Origin: Undaria pinnatifida
Taxonomy: Eukaryota; Sar; Phaeophyceae; Laminariales; Alariaceae
Assembly (NCBI GenBank): GCA_012845835.1
Contig: JABAKD010000006.1
Location: 1,906,116 to 1,970,115 of the forward strand
Direction: 5' to 3'
DNA: 64,000 bases
The translations under genes and the position numbers were made by a program. Under the pieces are notes generated by a model that was not told the DNA's origin, did no database searches, and saw only the letters and a program-made list of their open reading frames with translations. Below are positions 1 to 13,300 of the stretch, one piece after another (position 1 is the stretch's first letter; every line of letters starts with the position of its first letter).

Positions 1-821
1 TTGTACAGGTAAAATAGTCGAACAAAGTATAAGTACTCTCCTCTCGATCGATATCAAAGGGGGGGGGGAACAAAATAAACCACGTCCTATACATACATAT
101 GATAGAGCAGGGTAGTGGAAACTCCAGAATACATTTATAAAATAGTTATATACCAGGTATTATTATCCTGAAATAATGTTAGATCTAGCTCAAAATTGCC
201 CACCACCCAAAGTAAAAAGTAAAAATACCAACACTAAACGACGTAATAACCATTATACAGTGGAGAAAAACAAAACATATAGTCTATACCACGGTATATA
301 TATAATATGTATTTGAAGAAAAAATAGGACCCCTCTACCATTAAAGAACTCACCCATATAGTGTATTACAAGTACCAACAACGCAGCTTGCAAAAATGAG
401 TATTGACCCGAATTCGTCGAAGTCACGGCTGAGTCAGTGACGTCCTCAAATATTTTTTCATGTAAAATCGATCCAAAAAGAAAATTGAAAAAAAATCCCC
501 GCAAAATAGATAACGGTCCTCACCCCATATCCCTATTTGTGAAACGCCTGTCACACCATTGAATACCAGAGAGAGACTCCGAGAGACCAAGGCCCCGTGT
601 TTCTTGTGAGACTCACATCAGTCTGCAGGGGAGGACGGCGCACGGGGAGTCGGAGGAACGCCGAAAGTTGTTCTTGTCCCTTGCCATCGATATTATTACG
701 CTATTTGTGTGGCTGGGTTTTGCTGCAGGGGAGTAAGAGGGAGCCAAGAGCCTGCTTGCGGAAGGGCTTGCTTTGCGAGAGGACGCTTGCTTGCCTCAGG
801 GCCCGACTCTCTGTTTTTGGG
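1..821. other. Upstream flank of the transporter gene
   Basis: AT-rich, with a family C module at 385-445 (inverted). From about 560 the sequence becomes more GC-rich up to the ATG at 822, fitting a 5' untranslated region. No clear TATA box near a defined start site. Confidence 0.4.
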
Positions 822-917
822 ATGGCTATGGAGGTTACGAATAAGGCAGCAGCGGTGGCCGTGATGTCCTCCCTGGCCTACTCCTTCTGCTCTGTGTCCA
901 TGGTCATGTCCAACAAG
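822..917 (+). CDS. Transporter exon 1
   Basis: 32 codons, from ATG to SNK. It encodes the first membrane span, ending in the conserved MSNK(A) motif. The best-fitting donor is AAG|GCGAGT, a GC-type site, because it ends in phase 0 and joins directly to ALAFNY in exon 2. A GT donor at 927 would also keep the frame, adding three residues, but matches the consensus less well. Confidence 0.72.
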
Positions 918-3900
918 GCGAGTGGTGTGTGTGCGCTCTCTGCTGCTTGTGGTTCCTAGCCTGTGGATGTGTGTTGTCTTTTTTGACCGCGTTGTCTATT
1001 TTGTTCGTTTGATGGTCTCTCGTTGTTGTGAGACCATGTTTTCGAGCCAATCAGTTGGAATTAGTATAGCAAGCTGTTAGAAAATATCGAAAACCATCTC
1101 ACCGTTGATGGTTGATTTGCGCCTCTTTTATACCGCGATGATAGTAAATTTAAGGACCGTTTCATATAAAATATTATAACTAAACGATGCTTATACTTCC
1201 GACCACAGCGATACTCCTTTTCAAGTTGTTTGGCGGAAATGTAATAACCTTTTGATATTCATATTATATACCAAAAAGTATTTATATTTAAGCCCATAAT
1301 TGTACTGTTTCGCAGCATGTATGTTTTGCTTGTACCAGAGGTAATGAATGTGCTTCTAACCTGTGTGATGTGCTGCTGCACGTATGTGCCGTACGACTAG
1401 CAGCGATTTTTCTCACCTGTGGTTGCGTGCCAGCTAGGCTTGAGCGTTGGCCTGGCATCGTCCGCTATGTAGCCCGTTTTCTGGCAAGGAGGTTGGGGGG
1501 TGGGGGTGCAATTCATGCTTGCGTTGTATCGTACCCCTCTGGAGTGTTCTGTTTCTACATGCTTGTACTTCTGTGAACTCTACGTGCACTTCTACTCGAG
1601 ATTCGTAGACTGCTCGTAGACCGTAGACCGAAATGTAAAGACCGTTCAGGGTATCATATCGTTTAACTTGCGCGTGGCGCTCAAGATCACCGCCGACCTC
1701 CCCTGAGACGAATTTCAGAGACGATGATGCTCTCCAAAACTAAGGCGGCACTGCTGTAAATGAAGCTGGAGGCTTTGGTAGTATCTCGAGGAGGTATTTC
1801 CACAATGGACGCATCGCTCCGCTTTGTGCTACGATTGCTGCTATACTAATGCTGCTGTAGTGCTGACAATATCAGCCTCGAACAGCGTGCGTGTACAGCT
1901 GTGGTCTCCCTGTAGTGCCGGTATGTACACTATAGAGGATATTACCGGCACTATATCGGCAATCGACACTACTCCTTATACTGCCCTTGCTGGTGGTTTT
2001 CATCTGTGCCAAACGATTTCGCAGGCACTATAGCGGACAACCGGCACTACTCAACCGGCGCTCTATAGGAGGAACACTGCTGTAGTCCGTTAAGGCACCA
2101 ACTTGTAGTGCCTGTCGTTTGTAAAAATAACCAGAAAATAAGTGCGGTCTCATCAGCGTTCATGATGGGCGTGCAGCGCAACGTACCAACTACCTTCCAC
2201 GCATGGTATCGCTGATCCCCACGAGATTATCTAGATATTTCAGGGGAGATATGTACGATCTAGATCATGTTATCGGGTAGGTGCTGTACGATCTGCATGA
2301 TTTACCACATGATTCCATGGTTTGGATCTGCACTTAAGAATCAAATCCTGTCCCACCATCACTTGAGGACTGGTACATGATCTGCTGTAGATGATCTATT
2401 GATAGATGGTCTTTATGATCTAGGTCGTGGTCTGTCAGAGGTGTGCAAGCTTCTACGATGAGGGTGCAACAGCAGCAGCACATGTATCAGCGTGCTTCGT
2501 GCGTGTCGTACATCTTCCGTTTTTTTCCGACCACATTTCTCAGCCCCTACCTCAGCAGTGGTCCCCCATGCGGTGGTATGCCAGAGCAACGTGCGTGTTG
2601 TCTTCCCCTTAAAACCGTCCTTTCTACCAAACGACAGCAGTACACCCAGTGTGCGTGCTGATTCTTGAACCTAGAGATGAAAATTCTGTTGTGACAGACT
2701 GCTGTGCTGTGAGTCCAGAGTAAAACCAAAAACAATCGCAATAAATCAAGGTAGTTGTGAACCAGTATAACCGCCTTATTGGAGGAAGCTGCCTTATTCA
2801 ATCCAGGGTATTCGTTCACGCCAAGCGATTTTGACTGCCTTATATCGGGATACCGCCTTATTTGGGGGACCCCTACTGCTGTACGAAGCTGTACGAAGCT
2901 ATTCCGTACCCCAGCAGCCCGGGCTGTTGTTTCGTGTCGCTGACGCTTTACTTTTTTTCGACAACCGATTCCGTCTCAAGTCTCCTCCAAGTAGCAAAGA
3001 AGGTCACGATCGGTTCTTACATTTCAGTCCAAGGTTGCAATGTTTTGCAATGTTACACTGCGAGTTGCAATACGTTCACTTGTGGACGCCAGCAATGAGC
3101 GGAACAGGCGATTCTGACGAAGAGCAAATGCTCAGTAAGAATCAAACTTTGGTTCTTGTTCTGTCTTGTTTCGCTATGTGTTGTTAGTACATTAGAGTTC
3201 CTCTTGCCACGTTTGGCAACAGGCGGCTCGTAGGCTCTCGTATTATCTTCTCGATTTCTCGATCTCCGCGCTCGAGAAGGTATGATATACCCCGCCTGTG
3301 TTATGCGCTCCCGGTACGGCTACGGGTATGACCTGTGAGATCGCCCTGTCAGCGTCAAAGATGTCGGTCGACAGACTTTTGGCCCCTCGCTCGGCTGTCA
3401 AGCAGCTAACCCCTCGACAGACATCCTCGATAGAAAGTAGAAAACCAGGGGATGTTCTTTTTTTGGAAAAACGCGTGACAAACTCACTGAAACCATGTTT
3501 TTTTTCCCCTCTTCCAGGCACCTGCTCGCATGCCAAGACGCATGCCATGTCCAGGACGATGATGCCACCGACCTAAAGACCCAAAATACGCAGCGCGTAC
3601 GTCGATATGACCGGGTGTAGGATGTAGGAAGCGGCTTAGTGCACTCTTGCACGCATGAAATACAAAAAATGTGCCAGCTGATATACTCCTGCTGTACAGT
3701 TACACGCTTGAGGGGTTTCCACATAGATGTGAAGGCGTTATCCAACCCGGGGATAGGGGACGGGACTGTCGAAACAGCCCAAAACCCCTCGACCAACAGC
3801 CTCGGCAGCTCGACAGCTCGCTGTCGACCGACATCATTGGTCAGCGTACGAGTAGTCATGGCCGATAGGCGCGGCCTACCCGGCTTTCGATAGGTACACC

Positions 3901-6900
3901 AATCGAGCGTGGACCCTTGCGGCCTTGCGGCTCTCCCTGTATATTATACTCCCGGAGAATCATTTAACGCAAGTATGCGAGTGCTCGAGTACTTTTACCG
4001 TTAGCTGCTACCATGTAGTTTGTCTTTGTCGTCGTCGTTGTTGTTGTTCTTGATAGTGCTGTTTGTGTCACATTAGCTTGCATAATTAAGTCCGTGGTCA
4101 TGTTTATAGGACAGGCTCCATGATATCGTGTCTTGTGGTTGAAACCTCCCTGCCTGTTGCGTGGTATTATCGACGTCAGCTGTGAGTACGACGAATTTAG
4201 GGTCGATACTCATCTTTGCAAGCTGCGTACTAAATCGATCGCCCGTCGCTAGCAAGTTTCATAAATCAAAACCTACATGAGATGATGACATTGTATTCTG
4301 TTACTTATCATGTATAACCAATTAGCATACCAATAATTATCTGAACACTCCGATGTACTATTAATAATAGCCTCTCATCAACTGATGTTATATTAGGTAG
4401 TTACCAGGTACAGGGTACCGGTCTGGTCTACGGTCGTACCTTATATAAATAGTAATAGGGTATTTGTGTGCTACCATAGGAGGTAAAGCAAAATCCAACA
4501 TATCTTTTTCTTGTCGTACTTTCTACTTCTAACTGGCTGCTGTAGCATGTATCGTATGGCGGATGGTTTGTAGGTGGATGGTTTTGTCAGGGTTGTTGGT
4601 ACTTGTGGTATAGTACACGCGGGTAAGTTTTTCCTGCAGTGGTGGGTTTTGGCATACTTCGGAAGTACCTCGTAGGTCGTGGCGAATTTTGATGAGCTGC
4701 AGCATCTGTTTCTTGATGTATTTTCTACTACTTCGCATTTTACTGCTTCTCCTGTATATACATGGATAATGGTTTGTGGGTGGATGGTTTTATCATCGTT
4801 GTTGGTGCTTGTGGTTTTACGTTCGTGGGTAAGATTTTCCGCCTGATGAGGGCAGTCCTGTTCTTTAATTTGTTGTTATATACATGCAGCATTTAATTTA
4901 TTATTTCTTCGCACCAGAATCAGAAACATTTCTATCTATCCATAGTTAATTAGGTTTTGTTATTCAGCAGCCAGACCAAACTCATATTTCCGCCCATTTC
5001 CATCCGCACGACCAGTATCTTTGCTGGTGCCCCATCGAGAGCTGTGGTCACCTACTACGAGACAAGATATACCTACTTCAAAAACACCAAGCACATAGCG
5101 CGATGCCGGCGTACGTGCGGCTATTCCGCGAAGCTATCAATTAGCAAGCGAAATCATCGTTGCCGACGTTCAGCTCGGTTCGCGCGGCGTTTCCGGCAAG
5201 CTACTCATCATTAACTGTTACTAATAATCGGCACCATAACAATGCCTACTACTTATTTATTAATAGCAGCCCTCCCTTGTATCACTTGTCTTGTCTTTCG
5301 TTGCAGAAGTGCCATCATTTATTCTCGTATTGCTTGTCCGATTAATAGAGTGTTTGCGAAAGTACGTTTTTAGAAATTTACTTCTTCAAAAATTGTCCCG
5401 AAGGCAATATTTGCGGTAAATTTTTGAAAAAAAGGCAAAAATGTACTTTGTCGAAGGTAGGTTTTGATCAAAAGTTACGGTAAATTTTGTCTCTCTGTTT
5501 CATTGGCCTACAACACACCGAGCATTTGTCCGAGGCAGAACGCCTCTGCAAGGGTCTATAGCGCCTTAAGCAGGACCAGTTTGAAGCACCACGCTGTTGT
5601 CACGACACAACACAAGCTACTAATACGAACGCACGGAGGATTGAGAGGGTAGTACCCTGAGCACGACGCGCAGGCGTAACATCAGAGATATGCAGCAGGC
5701 CGGTGATGAACCGTCTGTTGCTGCCCTCTGCGTCCGTGACCAAGGGTTCAGCGCTTGCTGCAAGCTGTGGTGAACTTCTCGCAGCTGGCGGAGTCGAACG
5801 CACGCACGCGGAGAGGAGCCTCAACGCAGAGAGCGACACCACGCGCCTTGATTGCGGCTATCGTGTGCCGCATCTGGCAAGATAGGACTCGTATCGGTCC
5901 ATCTGTGCGACAGCAGCCACCGCGCTTCTCCAACATCACCGCGACTGAAGCGTGGCATGACTTTCGGTTTAGGGCAGAGGAGCGGAAACTACTCTGCCCT
6001 AAACCGCTGCGTTCACTGCGGATTCTTCGCAGGGTGGTGCTTCGCAATAACAGGTCCACGTTCCATGGGGAAACTGCGCTTCGCCTTCCCTTCCGTCGCA
6101 TGAGGAAGGCGTTGCTCTGCTTGTAGCACGTGTAATGAGGTAGTCCCTGCTCACGAGGAGTTTTTTACGCGCGAGACAGACCGCCTTACCTCTGATTTGT
6201 AGTCTGTTGGGTGCTTGCATGTACCGTGTTCCAGGTACTGCTGCACCTGAAACGAGAGGCGCGAGACTGGAGTACGTACAACGAGTACTCGTATATCGTA
6301 TAATACTACGAGTACTCGTACTGCTGCTGCTGTACTCGTACGTATATTACAATCGCGCACATCCCCGTTTCCCTACTAAATTTCGGAGGCGTCGCCTGCA
6401 GGATTTTGTTTACCGCTAGCGCAAACACACCAAAAACTCGGTGGGAAGGCAATTCACTTTTTTTAGCGGAAGGCAAGTAAATTTTTAGAAACGTATTTTC
6501 GCAAACACTCTAATGCTAACGAATCTAATAGTGCTTGTAGTACAAGTCGTGAGTAAAGTAGAGAGTAGGGAGTGCTCCTATAATAGTGCCTACAAAGTAG
6601 TATAGTGCCGGTCGCCCCGGTGGCGTATCAGGTTATCCTGGAGCCTGGTATAGGTCAGATTCGCGAATTTGAATCCCCCCGGAGGGCATACTCGTATATA
6701 TTCGTGGGGATTTTTTCATGTGCACAGATTGACTTGCGGGAAGCGCGAGAGCGTGAGTTAGCAACACTCGATGAAAAATCGACGAGCAGTGGGAGTGCTG
6801 AACCCTATGCGCGATCAAAATTGAAGGCAAGAACCGGGTTGGAGGAGGGACGACACCTGTGACCACGGCTTGTCCCGAAGCTGGAAATAGATGTGTGTGA

Positions 6901-7287
6901 AGAACAAGAGAAAAAAAAAGTGCTCTCATCTATGTTAATACTCGTAGTATTAGTAGTGCTGTCTGCACGTTGGCTAACCTTGATCTTGACCCCTGCAGTA
7001 TGTATGGTACGTATCATGTATCCCGTATGGTACGTATCATGTATCCCGTATGATACGGATCATGTATTTCTCGTATAGTACGTATTATGTACAGTATCCC
7101 GTATGGTACGTATTATGTTTCCCGTATGATACGTATTATGTTTCCCGTATGATACGTATTATGTATCCCGTCTGCAGCAGTACCGTTTCGGCTTTAAGCT
7201 ATGATAGGGGACGCGTGTACGTGGTATAAGCCCGATACGCTACGGTACGCGCAGCCTTTTCCGCCAGGAACACCAGAGTAGTAGTAG

Positions 7288-7341
<54 letters not shown>

Positions 7342-10300
7342 TTGTCGTTGTTTTTGTTGTTGTCGTTGTCGTTGTTGTTGTCTTTGTGGTTGTGGATGTT
7401 GTTGTTGTCGCATTACCCCACCGCCATAATCTCGTCCGTGACCATATAAGGCAGGTCGCATTACCTCACCGCCATAATATGGTGCGTGACCATGAAGGCA
7501 GGCCCTCACAGGTTTTATACTAGATTTGCCCGTCTGTTGCGCCGTCGTATATAGGTGCTGCTGTACAGGGGGGCTGCGTCTTTTCTGGTCCGTGGTCATG
7601 TGAGACAGTCTCTAACAGGCTCCATATTAGATGTGCCCGTCTGTTGCATCATGGTATATGCATATCATATGTTGCTGCTCTACAGGCGCGCTACGAAGTA
7701 GCTGGTCCGTGGTCATGTAAGACAGGCTAGGCTCTAACAGGCTCCATGTTAGATGTGTCCGTCTGTTGCATCGTCGCCTTTATACCCGACTATAATAACC
7801 GCTGTACAGGGGAGGCAGCGATTTCTGAGAGACATGGAATATACCCCCTTTTCAGAACTCCGCTCATGTTTTGGGGACAACGAAAATCGATGTACTTGAA
7901 ATTAGTACTAGAGCAGTTTTGCATATACATTGTGAAAGGGTGTTTTCTGTTTTGAGAGTTCGAACAGCTCGGCACGCTCGGGCATGCTAAAATCTATTAA
8001 TAGATAATGTAGTACCCATTCCGATTCTGGAGAAGTATGATACCGGTTCAACGCCTTCACAACTGGAAAGCCGTTTTTGGGGAAATTACTCGGAATTCGT
8101 GTAGAGAGGGGGAGTTTTGGCGCTCCAAAAGGCCTATTTGGTCTCACTCTCACCCCTCCCTTAAATCGTAGCCCCCCCCGCACCTGGTGTTATGTCACGG
8201 TACCGTTATAGTGTAGTGGACGTTGCCATGACGCCTGGTTACTACTATTGTATCGTAGACCTCAAAGGTCAGTGGTACCTCAGAGACCAAAGGTACCACA
8301 GGTAGCTTTATCAGAGGTGTACGTACCCCAGGTAGCTTTCACCACAAGCGGTTGTGGTATACCGTGCACGGCGGGACAACCCCCCCCCCCTCGCATGAAT
8401 GAATTTCCAAGCTGTTTGTTATCGACCATAGAGACCACAGGGAGATTGCAAGCGCCAGTCGGTGTGTGTGCGGACATATCTTACAGCTCAAGGAGATATG
8501 TCCATGGCGACCGTTTCGGTTTTGTGTCCCACCGCGGTACCACCTTTGGTTTATTTGTGTTTTTCCCTGGTGTATTGCTCAGCTCGAGAGTGACTGGAGC
8601 CTGTCCCGTGACCACGGACTTGATTATGCGAGCTAATGTGAGAACAACAATTGGTATTGGGGTTCGCACTCTCACCACGACAAAAATATATCCGGAAGCT
8701 TGTCTGTGATATAGTATTGAGGTGCCGGTGTGACGACAAACATCTGTTGTCCGGGTTATATCCTCTGACTCCCTGCACTGATGTCAATTTCATCTTGCCG
8801 ATGGATAGCTGTGAGGTACTCTATCACTCGAACTCGAACGGTATTGAAGCCAACACAATAGCAGACAAATGACGCAAATTGTATGGGTGGTACGTCTTTC
8901 CGAATCACAGCGTCCACGCTTGCCAAAGTACAGCATCCACGCTGGCTGAATCTTGAGGGGCCACAGAATCGAAGCACAGATCACCTCATAACGTTCGGGT
9001 TCGGGTTATCAGGTTCGGGTTACCAGGTTCGGGTTATCGGGTGCGGACCAAACATGTCGGTTGACGGCACTCTTGACTTTTGACGGACAACCGTCAAGGA
9101 CCGCTCGATACTAAACCAGTATAATTGTATAGAGGCCTTGACGGGACAAAACTACGGTAGACCGGTAACCGACATATTTGGGGTTCGGACCGAGGGGAGG
9201 AGAGGGGTCGATAGACTTCGTTCCCCCTTGCCGCCTCGGTTAGGCATGCTGCGAAGCATGCCCTAGCAGGCTTGTAGCGAGAGTGGGGGGGTCTTTCTGG
9301 CGGGTGTAAGGCCGGACTCACCCTCAAGGAGTGATACCTTCTTGCTGCTACGTGTGGCCGCGAGGCTTAGGCGTGGCGGTAGAGTTGGGTCGTACGTGGT
9401 GCGTTAGGCATGGTCACCTACGATTCGCGCGTCTTTTTAGGCAGCAGCGGCGGAGCAGCAATGCTTAATCGGGATGCTCGTGCGCGGAGGCAGGCGCCAC
9501 CACGAGCCACGCTACGGCGCAGTATCGGTTTGCGTGGAGGGAACTGCGCCGGCAGGAGGCTGGATTCGACGACAAAGGAGGAGGGCGACTGGCCGTCGAC
9601 GGGCGGGGAAGAGACGGATTGAACTCTCCCTGAACGAGAATTTTTGTTTTTCAGATCAGCATCGCAAACTGCGTGGAGCATTTTGTTTTTTTTGGACGGG
9701 GGAGAAGGGGAACCGGCTGGAACTGGAATTGAGTGTGAACGAGAGCAAGTGCGAAAGAGCTGGCCGAGTGAGCTAAGGCGATGAGGCGGCGACGTAGAAC
9801 CACAGCATGAGGATGGCACACGGAGATCCACGACCGGCACGCACATCATGATCATGAGAGCAGCGATCGTCGTTTTTTCAAGGGTTATTTTTACGAGGCA
9901 GTAGTACAACATGTTACTTACGCCACTGATTCTTGTAGAGTTTGTAGAAGAAGAGTTGTATACCCTTCACGGGGAACGACCCGCCGCAATTTTCAATTTT
10001 CAGGCACGGGCGTCGTAGCTGCGCTGCAACCTGTCAAATAACTCGGGAAGGAGGGGCGATCATTGATATCTGTACTGTGGTTTTTGGTTCCATTGCTCTT
10101 GTTTCACTGCATGCCCGCGGGTCGTCACTCTGACAGCACTCCAGACAGCAGGCGCGTTCGTCTAAACTCACGATTACCGTGCGGTTCGTACGGTGCAGGC
10201 AGCCCAACCGCTGTAGTTTGTAGCCGCGAGTTGGTTAGTTGTGCGGACGGGGGAACTCTATGCTGTAGTTGAGTGAATACTCGCGGCCATGTGAGTTAAG

Positions 10301-13300
10301 TTTGCACATTTGACCTTTTCAGTTGTGCGCCTTTTTCGGTATCGTGCGTTTTTTTAGGCGGGAAAGAGTAGTATTTCCCTGACGAATTTTGATTTCACTT
10401 GGTTTTTCGGATCTTCCTAGGGCTCCAGCACCTTTGTGTGACCACGGACTCTGGATTTTTGACAAGAGTTAATGTGAGGAAACAACAACAACAACAACAA
10501 CAAGGGGTCGGGCACAGCGGTCATCGATCGAAACCTGTCTGGAGACCACGAAATTTGCCGATGAGTGGGAGAAAGAAATTGTTGTTGCTGCTGTTGTTGT
10601 GACATTTAGCTCGCATATTGTTGTTGTTGTTGTTTCCTCACATTAACTCTTGTCAAAAATCTAGAGTCCGTGGTCACACAAAGGTGTTGGAGCCCTAGGA
10701 AGATCCGAAAAACCAAGTGAAATCAAAATTCGTCAGGGAAATGCTACGCTTTCCCGCCTAAAACTCACGATACGGAAAAAGGCGCACAACTGAAAAGGTC
10801 AAATGTGCAAACCGAACTCACATGGCCGCGGGTATTCACTCAACTACAGCATAGAGTTCCCCCGTCCCCACAACTAACCAACTCGCGGCTACAAACTACA
10901 GCGGTTGGGCTGCCTGCAACGTACGAACCGCACGGAAATCGTGAGTATAGACGAACGCGCCTGCTGTCTGAAGTGCTGTCAGAGTGACGACCTGCGGGCA
11001 TGCAGTGAAACAAGAGCAATGGAACCAAAAACCACAATACAGATATCAATGATCGCCCCTCCTTCCCGAGTTATTTGACAGGTTGCAGCGCAGCTACGAC
11101 GCCCGTGCCTGAAAATTGAAAATTGCGGCTGGTCGTTCCCCGTGAAGGGTATACAACTCTCGTACAAACTCTACAAAAATCAGTGACGTAACATGTTGTA
11201 CTACTGTAAAAATAACCCTTTAAAAAAACGATCGCTGCTCTCATGATGATGATGTGCGTGCCGGTCGTGGATCTCCGTGTGCCATCCTCCTGCTGTGGTT
11301 CTCCGTGGCCGCCTCATCGCCTTAGCTCACTCGGCCAGCTCTTTCGCACTTGCTCTCGTTCACACTCAATTCCAGTCGGTTCCCCTTCTCCTTCGTCCAA
11401 AAAAAAATATATATATATATATTATAGTCTGCTGGCGAAGCATACTGGTGCTGTTATTCTCACACTAAATCGCAAAATCAAGTCTACGAAGTTGTTCGTT
11501 GATGTTGTTTTTACATTACCTCGCATAATCAAGTCCGTGGTCACAGGACAGGCTCCATTTGCTCTGGAGCTACGGAATACCCCAGGAAAAAAACACAACA
11601 AACCAAAGGTGGTACACGCATATATCACAGCTGACGCAATTCATGCATGCCTCCACGAGAAACATATAAAAGTGAAATCGGGAGTCAGCCTACGATGTGC
11701 CAGGTCCATACTGGTGCATACGTCTCACTACTCGCGCCTGGAAAAACCGACTACACCGCTTGCCACCCAAGAAAGACTACCACGTATATATTGCACGTAG
11801 TACCTATCACTACGCATAGGCACGGCAGATGCAAGTCGATTGGGAAAAAGAAACAAAGAAAAGAAAATAGTATATTGGAAAGGAAAGAAAAGACAAGGAA
11901 GCGAAAAAACGAAAAAGGAAAGGAAAGAAAAAAAAGACGAGAAAAGCAAGGAAAGACAAGACAAGAAGAGGGCGCAAGGAAAAGAAAAGCATTTTGGTGT
12001 GACCACGGACTTGATTATTCGAGTTAGTGTGAACAGCAGCAGCAACAGCAACAAACAGGTACAGCAGTTGTCGTGGTCAGTCAAAAATGCGCTATATACC
12101 TTGCCAGCCGAAAATACCGGCATTAATCTGGGACCCCGCACTAGAGTGTGCGCCCGCAACATGGATGAATATGTAACAGGCGAATTGAACCGCACCAAAC
12201 TGGAACCCAGCACTAAAAGTTACCGCATTAAACTGCCCCCCGCACCATGGATGAAGATGTAACAAGCGAATTTAACCGCACTAAACTGGAACCCATCACT
12301 AAAAGTTACCACATTAAAGTGCCCCTCAGCGCTAAAGGTTACCGCACTAACGCGGAACTACGACCGCTCTAATGTACCTTGCGCATGACTATATAGTGTA
12401 CAACTTGTAAGAAACAGGGTACCTGTTAATAAGAAACGAAGGCCGAAATTTGCAGTGAAATAAGAAATTCACGAACCGCTAAACTGAAGGTATTGTTCTT
12501 GTTCTTGTTCTTGTTTTGTCCTTGTTCTTGTTGTTGTTGCTGTTGCTGTTGTTGTTGTTTGTTGCTCTCACATCAACTCGCATAATCAGGTCCGTGGTCA
12601 CAGGGCAGGCTCCAGTCACTCTGGAGTGGAAGAATACCCCAGGGGTAGTGTAGAACATACCCTCTCCCGAATGAGAAACCCAGCCGCGTCAATATTTCCA
12701 ATTGAATATTTATGTTTATTTTTGTCAAAAGTTTCCCGTGCCCCTATTATACGACGTGTCGCTTTTTTGGTCGTAGTCTTACCCGTGGTCATTTTGGCCA
12801 GCAGCAGTAGAAGGAGTCTACCAGGATTAACTACTGCTGTTGTTGACCGTTTTGTGACCCCGGACCGGGTATAGGTAAATTTGATATATAGCGCTCTTAG
12901 CGACCTGGACATTGACAGATGTAGGCATAGTCATGTTAACCTTTTGGGAAGAGCTACATTTTCGCGACAGCGGTAAACGTACAGTATCATGATTCTGCGC
13001 GTGATTCTTGGATCTCTTTCCGTTGCGCATCTGAAGTGGGTTCGGACATGTGCAAAAAGAAAGTGCCCCAGCAGCCCTGGCTGTTTCGCGTGACAGAAAA
13101 AAAGAGTTTGTCGGGTGCGCCAGCTAGCGTTGGGCTGCGAAAGCAACTGAGTTAAATCGACACACGACGCGTATGAAAATACGTGGAAGTGTGGTGAGCT
13201 AAAGCTTTATTTTTCCCCATCCGCCGGAGGATAAAAAAAAGTTTCGACAATATATTCGATCTCACAGCTGGAGTGTATTTTCATTTTTTATAGTAATGGT

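Noticed and set aside
5755-6126. 123-codon frame in the TIR element core
   Set aside because: Open on both strands because of high GC; no transposase catalytic motif.
6850-6875. gtgaccacgg phrases here and at 53712
   Set aside because: They match only about 10 bases of the retroposon end and lack an adjacent AAC tail.
7240-7599. Polyglutamine-rich frame
   Set aside because: Translation of the (TTG)n retroposon tail and adjoining monomers.
10063-10272. 69-codon frame repeated in three places
   Set aside because: Present in all three long retroposon copies with changes spread evenly over codon positions; more likely carried-along sequence than a gene.
11728-12213. Serine/phenylalanine-rich minus frame
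   Set aside because: Complement of the polypurine tract; composition artefact.
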